Below, in pieces: positions 1 through 8,748 of a stretch of DNA of 64,000 nucleotides; within the stretch, counting starts at the first letter, position 1, and each line of letters starts with the position of its first letter. Location of the stretch: positions 124,001 through 188,000 of the forward strand of contig CACXPG010000004.1 of the NCBI GenBank assembly GCA_902769525.1. The letters run 5' to 3'. The stretch comes from an uncultured Bacteroidia bacterium. GTDB taxonomy: Bacteria; Bacteroidota; Bacteroidia; Bacteroidales; UBA932. The notes below the pieces were generated by a model that did no database searches, had not been told where the DNA came from, and saw only the letters and a program-made list of their open reading frames with translations. Made by a program: the position numbers and the translations under genes.

Positions 1-117
1 TTGCCTGGATGCAAGGTGCTTGACGGCTTCCCAGTCTTCGACTTCCGGGATTTCGGCTTTATGGCCGATGCCCAGCTTTACAAGGGACAGATATGCTTCA
101 ATCAGAGCGCTGCTCAT
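1..117 (-). CDS. Partial protein, N-terminal 39 residues; possible nucleotidyltransferase-family protein
   Basis: An open frame runs off the left edge of the window. It starts at an ATG (115-117) that overlaps the TGA stop of the upstream epimerase (ATGA overlap), which is strong evidence for a translationally coupled gene. The visible part begins MSSALIEAYLSLVKLGIG and contains EVEDWEAVKHLASRQ. A short amphipathic start followed by a 'W..V..LA..Q' helix is what I recall from the N-terminus of the uncharacterised nucleotidyltransferase family found in Bacteroidota polysaccharide loci (PF14907-like). This is only a suggestion from 39 residues. It continues the capsule operon beyond the window. 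Confidence 0.5.
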   Translation of the reverse strand, partial: MSSALIEAYLSLVKLGIGHKAEIPEVEDWEAVKHLASRQ

Positions 118-1283
118 TTTCTCCAGACCATCTTGTTCACGACTCCCGTATATGACTGGATTATCTTCACGACCTTGGTGGAGACATTCTCGTCCAGATA
201 GTCAGGAACCGGAATGCCATAGTCTCCGGCCTTGTTCATCTCAACTGCGGTTTCCACGGCCTGAAGCAAAGATTTCTCGTCGATTCCGGCAAGGATGAAG
301 CAAGCCTTGTCCAGAGCCTCCGGCCTCTCGGTCGAGGTACGTATACAGATGGCCGGGAACGGATGTCCGACAGATGTGAAGAAAGAACTCTCCTCAGGCA
401 GAGTGCCAGAGTCAGAAACCACGGCAAAAGCATTCATCTGAAGGCAGTTGTAATCGTGGAAGCCGAGCGGCTCGTGCTGGATTACCCTCCTGTCAAGCTT
501 GAAGCCAGAAGCCTCCAGTCTTTTCCTGGAACGCGGATGGCAGGAGTAGAGAATCGGCATGTCATACTTCTCAGCCATAGCGTTAATCGCGGAAAAAAGG
601 CTCAGGAAGTTTTTCTCGGTGTCAATATTCTCTTCGCGATGGGCGGACAGCAGTATGTATTTCCCCTTCTCCAGTCCAAGACGAGAGTGTATGTCAGAAG
701 CCTCTATCTCAGCAAGATTGGCCCTGAGAACCTCGGCCATCGGGCTGCCTGTCACGTATGTCCTTTCCTTAGGAAGCCCGCATTCCGCCAGATAGCGGCG
801 GGCGTGCTCGGAGTAGGCCATGTTAACATCGCTGATGATGTCCACTATCCGGCGGTTTGTCTCTTCCGGCAGACACTCGTCCTTGCAGCGGTTTCCGGCT
901 TCCATGTGGAAGATCGGGATATGAAGCCTCTTGGCCCCTATAACGCTCAGGCAGGAATTGGTGTCTCCCAAAACCAGCACGGCATCAGGCTTAATAGCAA
1001 CCATAAGCTTATAGCTCTCGGCGATGATATTGCCCATCGTAGAACCCAGGTCTTCCCCTACGGCATCCATGTAAACCTCAGGGGCGGCAAGTTTCAAGTC
1101 TTTGAAGAACACGCCGTTAAGGTTATAGTCATAGTTCTGGCCAGTATGGGCGAGAATGGTGTCAAAATATCCGCGGCACTTGTTTATCACCGCCGCCAGA
1201 CGGATAATCTCAGGCCTTGTGCCTACAATAATCAGGAGCTTGAGTTTGCCGTTGCAGGCAAAAGAAACATTGCTGTAATCCAT
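114..1283 (-). CDS. capG: UDP-N-acetylglucosamine 2-epimerase family, CapG/FnlC-like (UDP-L-FucNAc synthesis)
   Basis: A 389-residue non-hydrolysing UDP-sugar 2-epimerase. The N-terminal VGTRPEIIRLA signature, HTGQNYD, LGDTNS, HMEAGNRC, the LSAHREEN motif and the late SDSGTLPEE segment are all present in the family order. It sits directly downstream of a CapF/FnlB homologue. In the known L-FucNAc route, CapG/FnlC catalyses the last 2-epimerisation, turning UDP-2-acetamido-2,6-dideoxy-L-talose into UDP-L-FucNAc, and the context favours this over WecB (UDP-ManNAc synthesis). The length fits the family. It is cytoplasmic and overlaps the next gene by 4 nt (ATGA). The epimerase fold is certain; the exact substrate rests on the CapE and CapF partners in the same operon. 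Confidence 0.9.
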   Translation of the reverse strand: MDYSNVSFACNGKLKLLIIVGTRPEIIRLAAVINKCRGYFDTILAHTGQNYDYNLNGVFFKDLKLAAPEVYMDAVGEDLGSTMGNIIAESYKLMVAIKPDAVLVLGDTNSCLSVIGAKRLHIPIFHMEAGNRCKDECLPEETNRRIVDIISDVNMAYSEHARRYLAECGLPKERTYVTGSPMAEVLRANLAEIEASDIHSRLGLEKGKYILLSAHREENIDTEKNFLSLFSAINAMAEKYDMPILYSCHPRSRKRLEASGFKLDRRVIQHEPLGFHDYNCLQMNAFAVVSDSGTLPEESSFFTSVGHPFPAICIRTSTERPEALDKACFILAGIDEKSLLQAVETAVEMNKAGDYGIPVPDYLDENVSTKVVKIIQSYTGVVNKMVWRK

Positions 1284-1297
1284 ATCGTGAAAAACTT

Positions 1298-2500
1298 TTA
1301 TTCTACAGGTTCAAAATAAGTGTCAGGACGGGAAGGGTTAAACTGCTCGTTAGCCCACATAAGCGTTACAAGCGGTTCTGTATCAGACAGGTTTATGATG
1401 TTGTGGGTATAGCCGGGAAGCATGTGGACAGCCTGGATCTTCTCCCCTGACACCTCAAAGTTCAGAACTTCGGAAGAGTCTATCTTCCTTTCCTGAATCA
1501 GAGCCTTGCCCGATACCACAATGAAAAACTCCCACTTTGAATTATGCCAGTGTTGCCCTTTTGTGATGCCTGGCTTTGAGACATTTACGCTAAACTGCCC
1601 ACAGTTTAGGGTCTTCAGCAGCTCAGTGAAGCTGCCTCTGTCATCCACGTTCATCTTAAGGTCAAAGACTGTCTTCCTCTGTGGCAGGTATGAAAGGAAT
1701 GTGCTGTAAAGCTTCTTCGCAAAGCTACCGTCCGGAATCTCCGGAACGACAAGAGTCTTCCTCTGCTCCTCAAACCTCTGCAGAAGGTCCACAATCTCTC
1801 CCAGCCTGACTTTATGAGTCACAGGCACATAGCAGTATCTCCCCTTTTCTGTCGGGAACACTCCCAGCCCGTCGAATTCGCAGCGGTGCTCCTGCCCCTT
1901 CAGGCAGCCGATCATCTCGTCCACCAGGTCGTCTATGTAGAGAAGTTCCAGCTCCACCGTAGGATCGTTTACCGTGAACGGCAAATCGTTGGCAAAGGCG
2001 TTGCAGAAAGTCGCCACAGCAGAATTGTAGTTCGGACGGCACCATTTGCCGAACAGGTTCGGGAACCTGTAAACCAGCACCTTTGCACCGGTTTCCACCC
2101 CATAGTTGAGGAAAAGGTCTTCCCCCGCTTTCTTGGAACGGCCGTACTCGGAGTTTCCGAATCTTCCCGTAAGCGACGCCTGCTGGGAAGAAGACAGCAT
2201 TACCGGACACCTGTTTTTGTGCTTTCTCAATGTATCCAGCAGACGAGAGGCGAACCCGAAATTTCCCTCCATAAACTCAGAAGAGTCCTTGGGCCTGTTC
2301 ACGCCGGCCAGATTGAACACGAAATCACATTCGGCGCACCATCTGTCCAGATCCTGTTCAGACGAGTCCAAGTCATACTCGTAAACGTTGGAAACGGTCA
2401 AATTTCCATAAAAACGGGCCTTTCCGTCTCTTATGTTCTTCAACTGGGCGCAAAGGTTCTTTCCGACAAACCCTTTTGCGCCTGTAACCAGTATTTTCAT
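1298..2500 (-). CDS. capF: CapF/FnlB-like bifunctional reductase with C-terminal cupin domain
   Basis: A 400-residue protein with two parts. Residues 1-260 are a short-chain dehydrogenase (GAKGFVGKNL nucleotide-binding loop, NLAGVNRP, and a YGRSKK segment carrying the YxxxK pair). Residues about 275-395 are a metal-binding cupin (KGQHWHNSKWEFF ligand cluster, later LPGYTHNI). This architecture is that of Staphylococcus CapF and E. coli FnlB, which reduce the 4-keto intermediate made by CapE to UDP-2-acetamido-2,6-dideoxy-L-talose; the cupin supports the epimerisation step. The gene is 14 nt upstream of capG and 5 nt downstream of the WecA-like gene, so it is clearly in one operon. No missing motif was seen. 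Confidence 0.9.
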   Translation of the reverse strand: MKILVTGAKGFVGKNLCAQLKNIRDGKARFYGNLTVSNVYEYDLDSSEQDLDRWCAECDFVFNLAGVNRPKDSSEFMEGNFGFASRLLDTLRKHKNRCPVMLSSSQQASLTGRFGNSEYGRSKKAGEDLFLNYGVETGAKVLVYRFPNLFGKWCRPNYNSAVATFCNAFANDLPFTVNDPTVELELLYIDDLVDEMIGCLKGQEHRCEFDGLGVFPTEKGRYCYVPVTHKVRLGEIVDLLQRFEEQRKTLVVPEIPDGSFAKKLYSTFLSYLPQRKTVFDLKMNVDDRGSFTELLKTLNCGQFSVNVSKPGITKGQHWHNSKWEFFIVVSGKALIQERKIDSSEVLNFEVSGEKIQAVHMLPGYTHNIINLSDTEPLVTLMWANEQFNPSRPDTYFEPVE

Positions 2501-2505
2501 AGCAA

Positions 2506-3696
2506 CTACTTATTCTTGACAAACAAAGTCCCGTCAACCAGATTCATCATAAACTTCCAGAATCCGGTCCTGGCGATGTGAGACCTTCTGCCCAACGCGC
2601 AGCATCTGTAGAAAAATCGTGTCCCTTTCCTTTCCTGGCTTCTCATAAATCCGTAGAAGCCGAATGTAGCCATCAGGCTGAAGAACACCACAATATACAG
2701 CTGCAAATCTATAGAGGCTCCCAACAGCCAGGATGCCAGCCATATAAGCACAATCAAGGTGTTCATCGACAATATGACGAAGGTCGTGCCGATATGCGAG
2801 AACTTCATGTCTATGAACAGGTGATGAAGATGCGTCTTGTCCGGGGCAAAAGGAGATTTCTTCCTCAAGATTCTCATCACCATCACCCTCAGCGTGTCGA
2901 ATACCGGAATGGACATCACGGCAAGAGTGAACGGTATCAGACCGAGCCCCTTATAGGCAAACTTGGAACAGAGAGAATCGTGATACAGGATATTGAACAC
3001 CATCACAGTCAGGGCAGTACCCAGCATAAGCGTTCCGCCGTCTCCGATGAACATCTTGCTCTTCTTTCCAAAAACATTGTGCAGGAAGAACGGAAGCAGA
3101 GCGCCAGCAACTGCCATTGCAAGATAGCCTGTAGTGGCAATTCCAGAAATGAAGAAGAAAAACGCGAAGATTATCATCGAGAAGAAACCGAAGCCGGAAG
3201 AATAGCCGTCGACTCCGTCAATCATATTGATCGCGTTTATGATACCCACGCCGGCAACCAGGGAAAGCGGCATGGAGAGATACACGTTAATGTGCTCAAT
3301 TCCCCAAAGAAGGTGGAAATCGTTGACAAACCTTCTTCCCACGGCCATAATCGTCCAGACAACAACTATCTCGATGATAAACCTGACAGCGGCGGACAAA
3401 TCGTAAATATCGTCGATGACTCCAACTATCATAAGAACGGTCATGGCCCCCAGAGCCATAGGCATATTGTTGGAATGCACAAACACCAGTGTGGCCACCA
3501 CACCGGCAACAATGCCCAGCCAGACTGCTGGGCCGCCGAAAACCGGAATCGGCTCTCTCTGAAGCTTCCTTGCGTTTGGGTTGTCTACTATATTTCTTTT
3601 CTTGGCAAATTTCAGCAGAAACGGGTATGCTATCCAAGATGCCAGGGCCGAAACCAAAAAAGCACCTATGGCCAATAACTCCAGTCTTAATTCCAT
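2506..3696 (-). CDS. Initiating polyprenyl-phosphate sugar-1-phosphate transferase (MraY/WecA/WbpL family)
   Basis: A 396-residue polytopic membrane protein with about ten hydrophobic segments. Conserved cytoplasmic motifs are GVIDDIYD (the DD pair), NMIDGVDG, the FIGDGG loop, and the THLHH histidine motif near residue 300, all diagnostic of the MraY/WecA superfamily. It would load the first sugar-1-phosphate onto undecaprenyl phosphate to start repeat-unit synthesis. Placement between a WbuB-like FucNAc transferase and the UDP-L-FucNAc genes suggests a WecA/WbpL-type acceptor range (GlcNAc, QuiNAc or FucNAc); the substrate cannot be read from sequence. Its start overlaps the end of the preceding glycosyltransferase by 10 nt. 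Confidence 0.9.
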   Translation of the reverse strand: MELRLELLAIGAFLVSALASWIAYPFLLKFAKKRNIVDNPNARKLQREPIPVFGGPAVWLGIVAGVVATLVFVHSNNMPMALGAMTVLMIVGVIDDIYDLSAAVRFIIEIVVVWTIMAVGRRFVNDFHLLWGIEHINVYLSMPLSLVAGVGIINAINMIDGVDGYSSGFGFFSMIIFAFFFFISGIATTGYLAMAVAGALLPFFLHNVFGKKSKMFIGDGGTLMLGTALTVMVFNILYHDSLCSKFAYKGLGLIPFTLAVMSIPVFDTLRVMVMRILRKKSPFAPDKTHLHHLFIDMKFSHIGTTFVILSMNTLIVLIWLASWLLGASIDLQLYIVVFFSLMATFGFYGFMRSQERKGTRFFYRCCALGRRSHIARTGFWKFMMNLVDGTLFVKNK

Positions 3697-4895
3697 ACTT
3701 TCATATTGCTGTCCAGAATATCCATACAGATATCCCTGGTAAAATGTTCCTTATAATATGCGTAGCCGTTTGCCCCAAGCTTTTGCAACAGCTCGGCAGG
3801 CTGACGTGAAATCTCGATAATCTTGGCGGCTATGGCCTCCGGATTTCCGGGTTCCACACTCCATCCGCATTCCGCCTGAGCGACGATATCCGCCCCCTCG
3901 CCTTTCATCACGCCCAGAATCGGCTTTCCTGCAGCCATATATGACTGGACCTTTGCCGGTAAGGTCATATTGAAGACAAGGGTGTCATTCAAGGAAACAA
4001 GCAGTACACTCGCTCTTTCAAAGAAATTCATCATCGACGATGAAGGATATCTCCCCACCAGATGAACCGTGTCAGCCAAACCTTCCGTGGCCACAAATTC
4101 ATCCATCCACTGCTTTTTCCTGCCGTCTCCCACAAACACGAAGTGGATATTCTTCTCACTGCGGCAAAGCTTTGCGGCCTTGAGCACATTCTCCATATTC
4201 TGGGCCTCGCCAAGGTTTCCGGCAAACATCACCACAAAACCTGACGGAAGAGGCGGCAGCTTAAAGCTATCATCTTTTGTTTCAACCGATTCGTCGCACC
4301 AGTTCGGAAGATAGACAATCTTCTCGTCCGGAACTCCGCGTTCCAGAAGCATCTGCCTGAACCCCCTCGATGTTATGAATATCTTCTCGTCCCGCCGGTA
4401 ATACTTTTTCATTTTCCTCAGCACGACCCGGTAAATCCAGCCGTCTTCAATCCCTCCGGCCGTCAGGCTCTCCGGCCACATATCCAGAATCCAGTGAAAG
4501 ACAGGGATCTTCTGATAACGGCCAACTCTCTGGGCCGGAGACGATATAAACGCAGGAGACGTGTCGTGCACAAACACTGCGTCATATCGGTGAAACAGAG
4601 CCTGATAGAGGCTGTAAAAGAAGAAAAAGAACACGGACGAGGCATAATGCAGCATCATCCTGAACTTCCCGCCGCCACCTCTCGGTATGACGGGCACTCT
4701 TACAACCTTCACTCCATCAATCGTCTCGCATCTTCTCCTGAACAGAGAATAACCCTTGTGGAACTTTCCCTCGGGATAATCCGGTATTGCCGTCAAGACC
4801 GTAACCTTGTCACCACGGCCACAGCGGTCAAACGCTATGTCGTTAACCCTGAAAAACTCGGGATGGAAATGGTTGGTGACAATAAGGAGTCTCAT
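3687..4895 (-). CDS. Glycosyltransferase family 4, WbuB-like (probable FucNAc transferase)
   Basis: A GT-B glycosyltransferase of 402 residues when started at the ATG at 4893-4895, which overlaps the upstream TGA stop (ATGA). A longer in-frame start exists, but its extra 37 residues are arginine-rich and unlike the family. The protein begins MRLLIVTNHFHPEFFRVND, then TAIPDYPEGK, HDTSPAF, LDMWPES, GNLGEAQN, FVGDGRKK and the nucleotide-binding end NMTLPAKVQSYMAAGKP. The order and wording match WbuB, the L-fucosamine transferase of E. coli O-antigen loci, and the UDP-L-FucNAc genes lie next door. It acts on the cytoplasmic face on lipid-linked sugar. The family is sure; the sugar is inferred from context. 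Confidence 0.85.
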   Translation of the reverse strand: MRLLIVTNHFHPEFFRVNDIAFDRCGRGDKVTVLTAIPDYPEGKFHKGYSLFRRRCETIDGVKVVRVPVIPRGGGGKFRMMLHYASSVFFFFFYSLYQALFHRYDAVFVHDTSPAFISSPAQRVGRYQKIPVFHWILDMWPESLTAGGIEDGWIYRVVLRKMKKYYRRDEKIFITSRGFRQMLLERGVPDEKIVYLPNWCDESVETKDDSFKLPPLPSGFVVMFAGNLGEAQNMENVLKAAKLCRSEKNIHFVFVGDGRKKQWMDEFVATEGLADTVHLVGRYPSSSMMNFFERASVLLVSLNDTLVFNMTLPAKVQSYMAAGKPILGVMKGEGADIVAQAECGWSVEPGNPEAIAAKIIEISRQPAELLQKLGANGYAYYKEHFTRDICMDILDSNMKVWN

Positions 4896-5914
4896 CTGAT
4901 TATCAAGTTTATCAGGTCGTCTATCCTGTTCTTTGCCAGAAGCTCTGACTTTTTCATGTCTTTCTCGTATCTGACAACGGCTTCTGCAATAGACTCTGGG
5001 CTGCAAGGCTCAAATGTCTCCGAAGGCCGGCAAATGGAGTGAATGTAAGGCAAATCCGCCCCTATTACATCGCACCCGGCAGAGACGGCCTCTACAACAC
5101 CAAGTCCAAGGCTCTCGTTATGAGAAGGATACACGGTGGCCGCAGATGCTCTGTACATTTCCATAACCTGACTGAAAGGAACGTGCCCGTGGTTAACTAT
5201 CTTAACCCCTTCCCTGCAAGCTTTCTCAATCTCTTCTGAAAATGCAGGATTGTCTACGGTAAGGTGCAGTGTCCTGTCCACTCCTCTGCGATGAAGGATT
5301 TTCCAGGCCTCAAGCAGTTCCTCGTGTCCCTTTGCTCCCGTATAGTATGAAACGAAAACATAATCTCCGCCGTGACAGGAGTTCTTGATATCAGACAACC
5401 CCTCAGGCAGTTCAAAGAAAGGATATTCCAGTATCTTTTCAAGCGGCTGCCGAAGATGCCTTGCAAGCTCCTGCCTGGTGTTTGATGTCTGGACAATCCA
5501 ATAGTCGGTATTGTTCCTGTATCTGTAGAACACCCTCCTTTTAAGCCAGGACAAAACACGCGACTTGAAAGAAGGGCACTCCTTGAGAGTCAGCAGATTA
5601 ATGTTGTGAAAATATGTGTATGCAGGGCCGTTTACCTTAACCTGGGGCGGTATGTTACCAAAGCACAGGAAAGCCCTGAATCCATCCTTGTTGTTTGCAT
5701 AAAAGCGATAGCGGTTTCCCAGACTGGCCTTCATATATGTCACTCCAGGAAGATTGTCAAACTTCCCTTCACACCGGCTGTCGGCAAGCAAATGAAACTC
5801 CACTCCCCTGGCCTGCAACTCAGAAACAAGGTATTCCAGCAGCCGCAGTCCGCCACCGCTGTTGATATACAGAGCGTCAAGAAGCAGTATCTTATTTGAA
5901 GAGCCTTCTGCCAT
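4892..5914 (-). CDS. Glycosyltransferase (GT4-like)
   Basis: A 340-residue GT-B glycosyltransferase. The N-terminal ALYINSGGGLRLLEYLV segment (acceptor-domain glycine loop), YTYFHNINLL, VQTSNTRQELARHL and the C-terminal donor site MYRASAATVYPSHNESLGLG with the E-x7-E pattern are typical of retaining GT4 enzymes. It lies 6 nt after the deacetylase gene and overlaps the WbuB-like gene by 4 nt. With the WbuB-like enzyme and the WecA-like initiator it is one of only two elongating transferases visible in the locus, which implies a repeat unit of about three sugars unless others lie outside the window. Donor and linkage are unknown. Confidence 0.82.
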   Translation of the reverse strand: MAEGSSNKILLLDALYINSGGGLRLLEYLVSELQARGVEFHLLADSRCEGKFDNLPGVTYMKASLGNRYRFYANNKDGFRAFLCFGNIPPQVKVNGPAYTYFHNINLLTLKECPSFKSRVLSWLKRRVFYRYRNNTDYWIVQTSNTRQELARHLRQPLEKILEYPFFELPEGLSDIKNSCHGGDYVFVSYYTGAKGHEELLEAWKILHRRGVDRTLHLTVDNPAFSEEIEKACREGVKIVNHGHVPFSQVMEMYRASAATVYPSHNESLGLGVVEAVSAGCDVIGADLPYIHSICRPSETFEPCSPESIAEAVVRYEKDMKKSELLAKNRIDDLINLIIR

Positions 5915-5920
5915 AAATGA

Positions 5921-6643
5921 TTATGCTTTTACATAGTGAAGCGCCCTGAGGTGCCTGCGGAATAGACGGGATGTGCTCAAAAGCATCATCCTCAATTCCT
6001 TTGGGGAAGAATACTGCGCGCAGTTGCGGCAGACCTGCTTTTTCCCCATCATATCGTAATACCCGCCGCTGATTGAAGTATACTGCAATTTATAACCGGC
6101 CTTAAGGCAGCCTTGACAGACCTTGTCAGAATGACGTCCCATAGGATAGCAGATGCTGTCAAACGACCAGCCGAACTGTTGCTCAAGGTGCTTTTTGGCT
6201 CCGGAGAGCTCTTTATCCAGCCCATCGCCGCTAAACTCCGTAAGATCATTGTGGGACCAGGAGTGGCTCTGGAAACCAAAACCCAGGGAATGCAGTTCCC
6301 TGATCTGGCTTTCTGTAAGATATCCTTTCTCCCCGATCAGGTCCACTGCAATGAAAACTGTTGGATGTATTCCTCTGGACAACAGCACTTCCCTGTTCTC
6401 ATACAGCCCCCTCCACCCGTCGTCAAAGCATATCATCACCTGGTTTTCAGGTTCTGTAATCTGCTCAACGACAGAAAATCCCTCCTTTTCAAAGACAGAG
6501 AGATGCTTCAGGAACAAAGAGATATCGGTGCCCATGTCAGTATGGGCTGTTCCCAAGTCGTGATAATAAAAGACCTTGCTCTTCCGGTTACGGGAAAAGA
6601 GCATTGCCATACAAAACATTATCTGCTTAAGAAGCCTTTTCAA
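5921..6643 (-). CDS. Polysaccharide deacetylase (NodB-homology, carbohydrate esterase 4)
   Basis: A 240-residue protein with the NodB motifs in order: MICFDDGW (motif 1, catalytic base and metal Asp), FQSHSWSHNDL (motif 2, metal histidines), and ICYPMGRHSDK (motif 3). The hydrophobic N-terminus (residues 5-17) could be a membrane anchor or uncleaved signal, but the positive residues around it leave that open. Family members remove N- or O-acetyl groups from polysaccharides with a divalent metal. It is tucked between a secreted beta-helix protein (4 nt upstream) and a glycosyltransferase, so its substrate is probably the capsule itself, for instance a FucNAc or HexNAc residue. A cysteine pair (CQGC, later CRNC) is an odd feature. 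Confidence 0.85.
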   Translation of the reverse strand: MKRLLKQIMFCMAMLFSRNRKSKVFYYHDLGTAHTDMGTDISLFLKHLSVFEKEGFSVVEQITEPENQVMICFDDGWRGLYENREVLLSRGIHPTVFIAVDLIGEKGYLTESQIRELHSLGFGFQSHSWSHNDLTEFSGDGLDKELSGAKKHLEQQFGWSFDSICYPMGRHSDKVCQGCLKAGYKLQYTSISGGYYDMMGKKQVCRNCAQYSSPKELRMMLLSTSRLFRRHLRALHYVKA

Positions 6644-6647
6644 CTTG

Positions 6648-7928
6648 TCAGCGCAGTTTAGAGTTCACTAGATGGAAATAAGCCTTGTCCAGAGGCTGAA
6701 CCGTATAATAGCAGTTCTTCAGCGACAGGTCCAGATCGTCTGGCGCCGATATATAATTGTCCCTGAAGGTTATAACCGAGTTCGGATTGCTGAATGCCAA
6801 GACGACAAACTGCCTTCTGGAAGTCTCGAAATAGTTTCTCTCGATATTCACGATGCACTTGCCGCCGTTGATGTAAATGCAGTCAACAGTTCCTTCAAGA
6901 AGATTGTCGCTGATTACAATGTTGGCGGAAGCAGAGTAGTCGAGAGGTTTAGGAGCATACTTGTCAAACGGAGTCTTGGTGAAGGTTTCAGAGAAGCCCA
7001 GGTTAATGTTGCCGTCGCACTGCTCTGCCACGTTCTTGCAGAAATACAGTCCCAGAAGAGTGTGCCTTCCCTTGGCCACAATGTTCCACAGATTGCCCTT
7101 CATTGTGCAGTTCTCCACATACAGGAATCCCATGGCCGTAGAACCGCCGTTGTCAAGAATCCTGACCACGGTGGCGCACTTGTAAAAAGTGCAGTGGTCG
7201 ATGAAGAACGGCCTGGAAGGAGAAGCGGCCAGCTTGAACTGGAAAACGTCGTTTTTGCGGTTAGTGTATACAGTAAGGCCTGTAACCCTCCCGGAGACAT
7301 CTCCCAGCTTGTTTTCAGCCGGCTTGCCATTGCCGAGGATATAGAAAAGCGGCTTTCCAGTATAACTGGACACAAAGTTGTCGGATGCAGTTATCCTGCT
7401 GCCCATCTGCCCGTACTCTCCACCGTCACCGCATCCTCTGAGCATAAAATGCCCCGTATTGACAACAACGGTACGCGTCATCACATACTCCCTGGACAAG
7501 AAGCTTATCGGATTCTTGTTGCGGGAAGCAAAGTCAAAGGCTTTCTGCAGCCGCTCCGAATCGTCTTTTCCGCCAAACCAGTCGACATAGATCCAGTCGT
7601 TTATGAACTGGTAAGGCTTGTCAGGAACTGTTATATTGTTGAATATAGGCAGATTGGATGCATTCTCCAGACGGGTTCCGTTGCCACAGAGCGTGCCGTT
7701 GGAGATGGAGCCACCGGTAAACTTGAGTACGCAGTTGGCCGGAATCTGGAATTCGGTTCCCTTCAGGTCAACATCACACTTGATCTCGTAAATCCTGTTC
7801 TCCTTGACCACCTTTGCCCTGAAATCGGATGAAGTCAGAACCTGAACGGTTTCAATCGACCAGGCTGACGCGGAAAACATCGCAGAGAAAAGTACCAGAA
7901 GGACTGATATCCTGTAAATGAACTTCAT
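6648..7928 (-). CDS. Secreted right-handed beta-helix protein (pectate-lyase-like fold)
   Basis: A 426-residue protein with a clear signal peptide (hydrophobic residues about 5-22 ending SASA). The body shows irregular, short repeats of asparagine- and valine-rich strands such as FIDHCTFYKCATVVRILDN, LYVENCTMKGN and VISDNLLEG, the pattern of right-handed parallel beta-helices. An early segment (NCVLKFTGGSISNGTLCGNGTR) is common in Bacteroidota polysaccharide-locus proteins. No catalytic motif can be named with confidence. It could be a lyase, an epimerase or a binding protein acting on the polymer in the periplasm. It is followed after 4 nt by the deacetylase, a pairing reminiscent of alginate-type modification and clean-up enzymes. 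Confidence 0.75.
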   Translation of the reverse strand: MKFIYRISVLLVLFSAMFSASAWSIETVQVLTSSDFRAKVVKENRIYEIKCDVDLKGTEFQIPANCVLKFTGGSISNGTLCGNGTRLENASNLPIFNNITVPDKPYQFINDWIYVDWFGGKDDSERLQKAFDFASRNKNPISFLSREYVMTRTVVVNTGHFMLRGCGDGGEYGQMGSRITASDNFVSSYTGKPLFYILGNGKPAENKLGDVSGRVTGLTVYTNRKNDVFQFKLAASPSRPFFIDHCTFYKCATVVRILDNGGSTAMGFLYVENCTMKGNLWNIVAKGRHTLLGLYFCKNVAEQCDGNINLGFSETFTKTPFDKYAPKPLDYSASANIVISDNLLEGTVDCIYINGGKCIVNIERNYFETSRRQFVVLAFSNPNSVITFRDNYISAPDDLDLSLKNCYYTVQPLDKAYFHLVNSKLR

Positions 7929-7939
7929 AGCAAAAGAAT

Positions 7940-8747
7940 CTAATATGTGTGAGCGTTTATAGACGGAAGAATTATCCTGAAATCTTCTATGTTCATACTC
8001 TCATCCAGCACCTTGTAGCAGAAATTGCCGTGCGCAGGGACCTTGAAAAAGCCGAAAGAACCCGTCAGTGCCTGGTCACAGACGGTTGAAGAATACTCGA
8101 TGACTTCCGGTTTTGCCAGACGGACCACAGAAGGCAGAACGTCCTTAAAGGCTCCAGAGGCGCTCTTTCCGGTTTTTGACACGGTATAAAGATGATGGAC
8201 ACATTTCAGCCGGCCCCTTTTTCCCACCATGAATATCGAGAAAACATCCTCGTTGTCAACCACAAGGTATTCACGGTTAGGGATTGTGAAAAACCGCCAT
8301 CTGATATAATCCAGAGACCATACTGGAGTAATGACTTGAGGGTCAAGAGCTTTTTCCTCCGCGAGGGAAGACGGGCACTTTTGCCTTAGGATAGTTGTAC
8401 AGAAACTGAACTCCGGCCTTTAGCATATTCTCTTCTGCCAGGAGAATCAGTTTCTTGAACAGTCCCTTGCCCTGATAAGCCGGATGGACAAAAGTCTCGT
8501 AGGACAGGGCACAGGTCCAGTCCCTGCCCTTATATTTTACCACACCTCTGCCGTAGGCGACGCATCCTGCCACCTTGTCCCCGTCAAATGCACAAGCCAT
8601 AAAAGCCTTGCCATAAGGGCTCTGCTCAAATTTCCAGTGAAACCACTCTTCTGTCTTTGCCGGCTCTTTATGCGAAAGTGCCTTGCCTTCCAGAAAACTC
8701 GGTATCAGAGAGTCATCCTCGCCGTATTTCCAAAGTCTGAGTTCCAT
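7940..8747 (-). pseudogene. GNAT-family N-acetyltransferase split by a frameshift
   Basis: Two adjacent reading frames together make one GNAT protein of about 270 residues. The first part begins MELRLWKYGEDDS (an alternative start lies 18 nt upstream), carries the acetyl-CoA loop HPAYQGKGLFKKL, and stops at about 8343 just after YNYPKAKVPVFPRGG. The downstream frame continues without a start codon as LDPQVITPVWSLDYIRW and then VVDNEDVFSIFMVGKRG, which is the C-terminal half of the same family. The join lies in a run of five A on the coding strand (near 8350-8356); with four A the frame reads through. It could be a true pseudogene, a phase-variable switch, ribosomal slippage or a sequencing error. 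An intact copy would acylate an amino sugar or its precursor. Confidence 0.8.
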
Positions 8748-8748
8748 A

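Noticed and set aside
6672-7832. 386-codon open frame antisense to the beta-helix gene
   Set aside because: No signal, motif or promoter; the minus-strand gene has a clear signal peptide and tight operon spacing.
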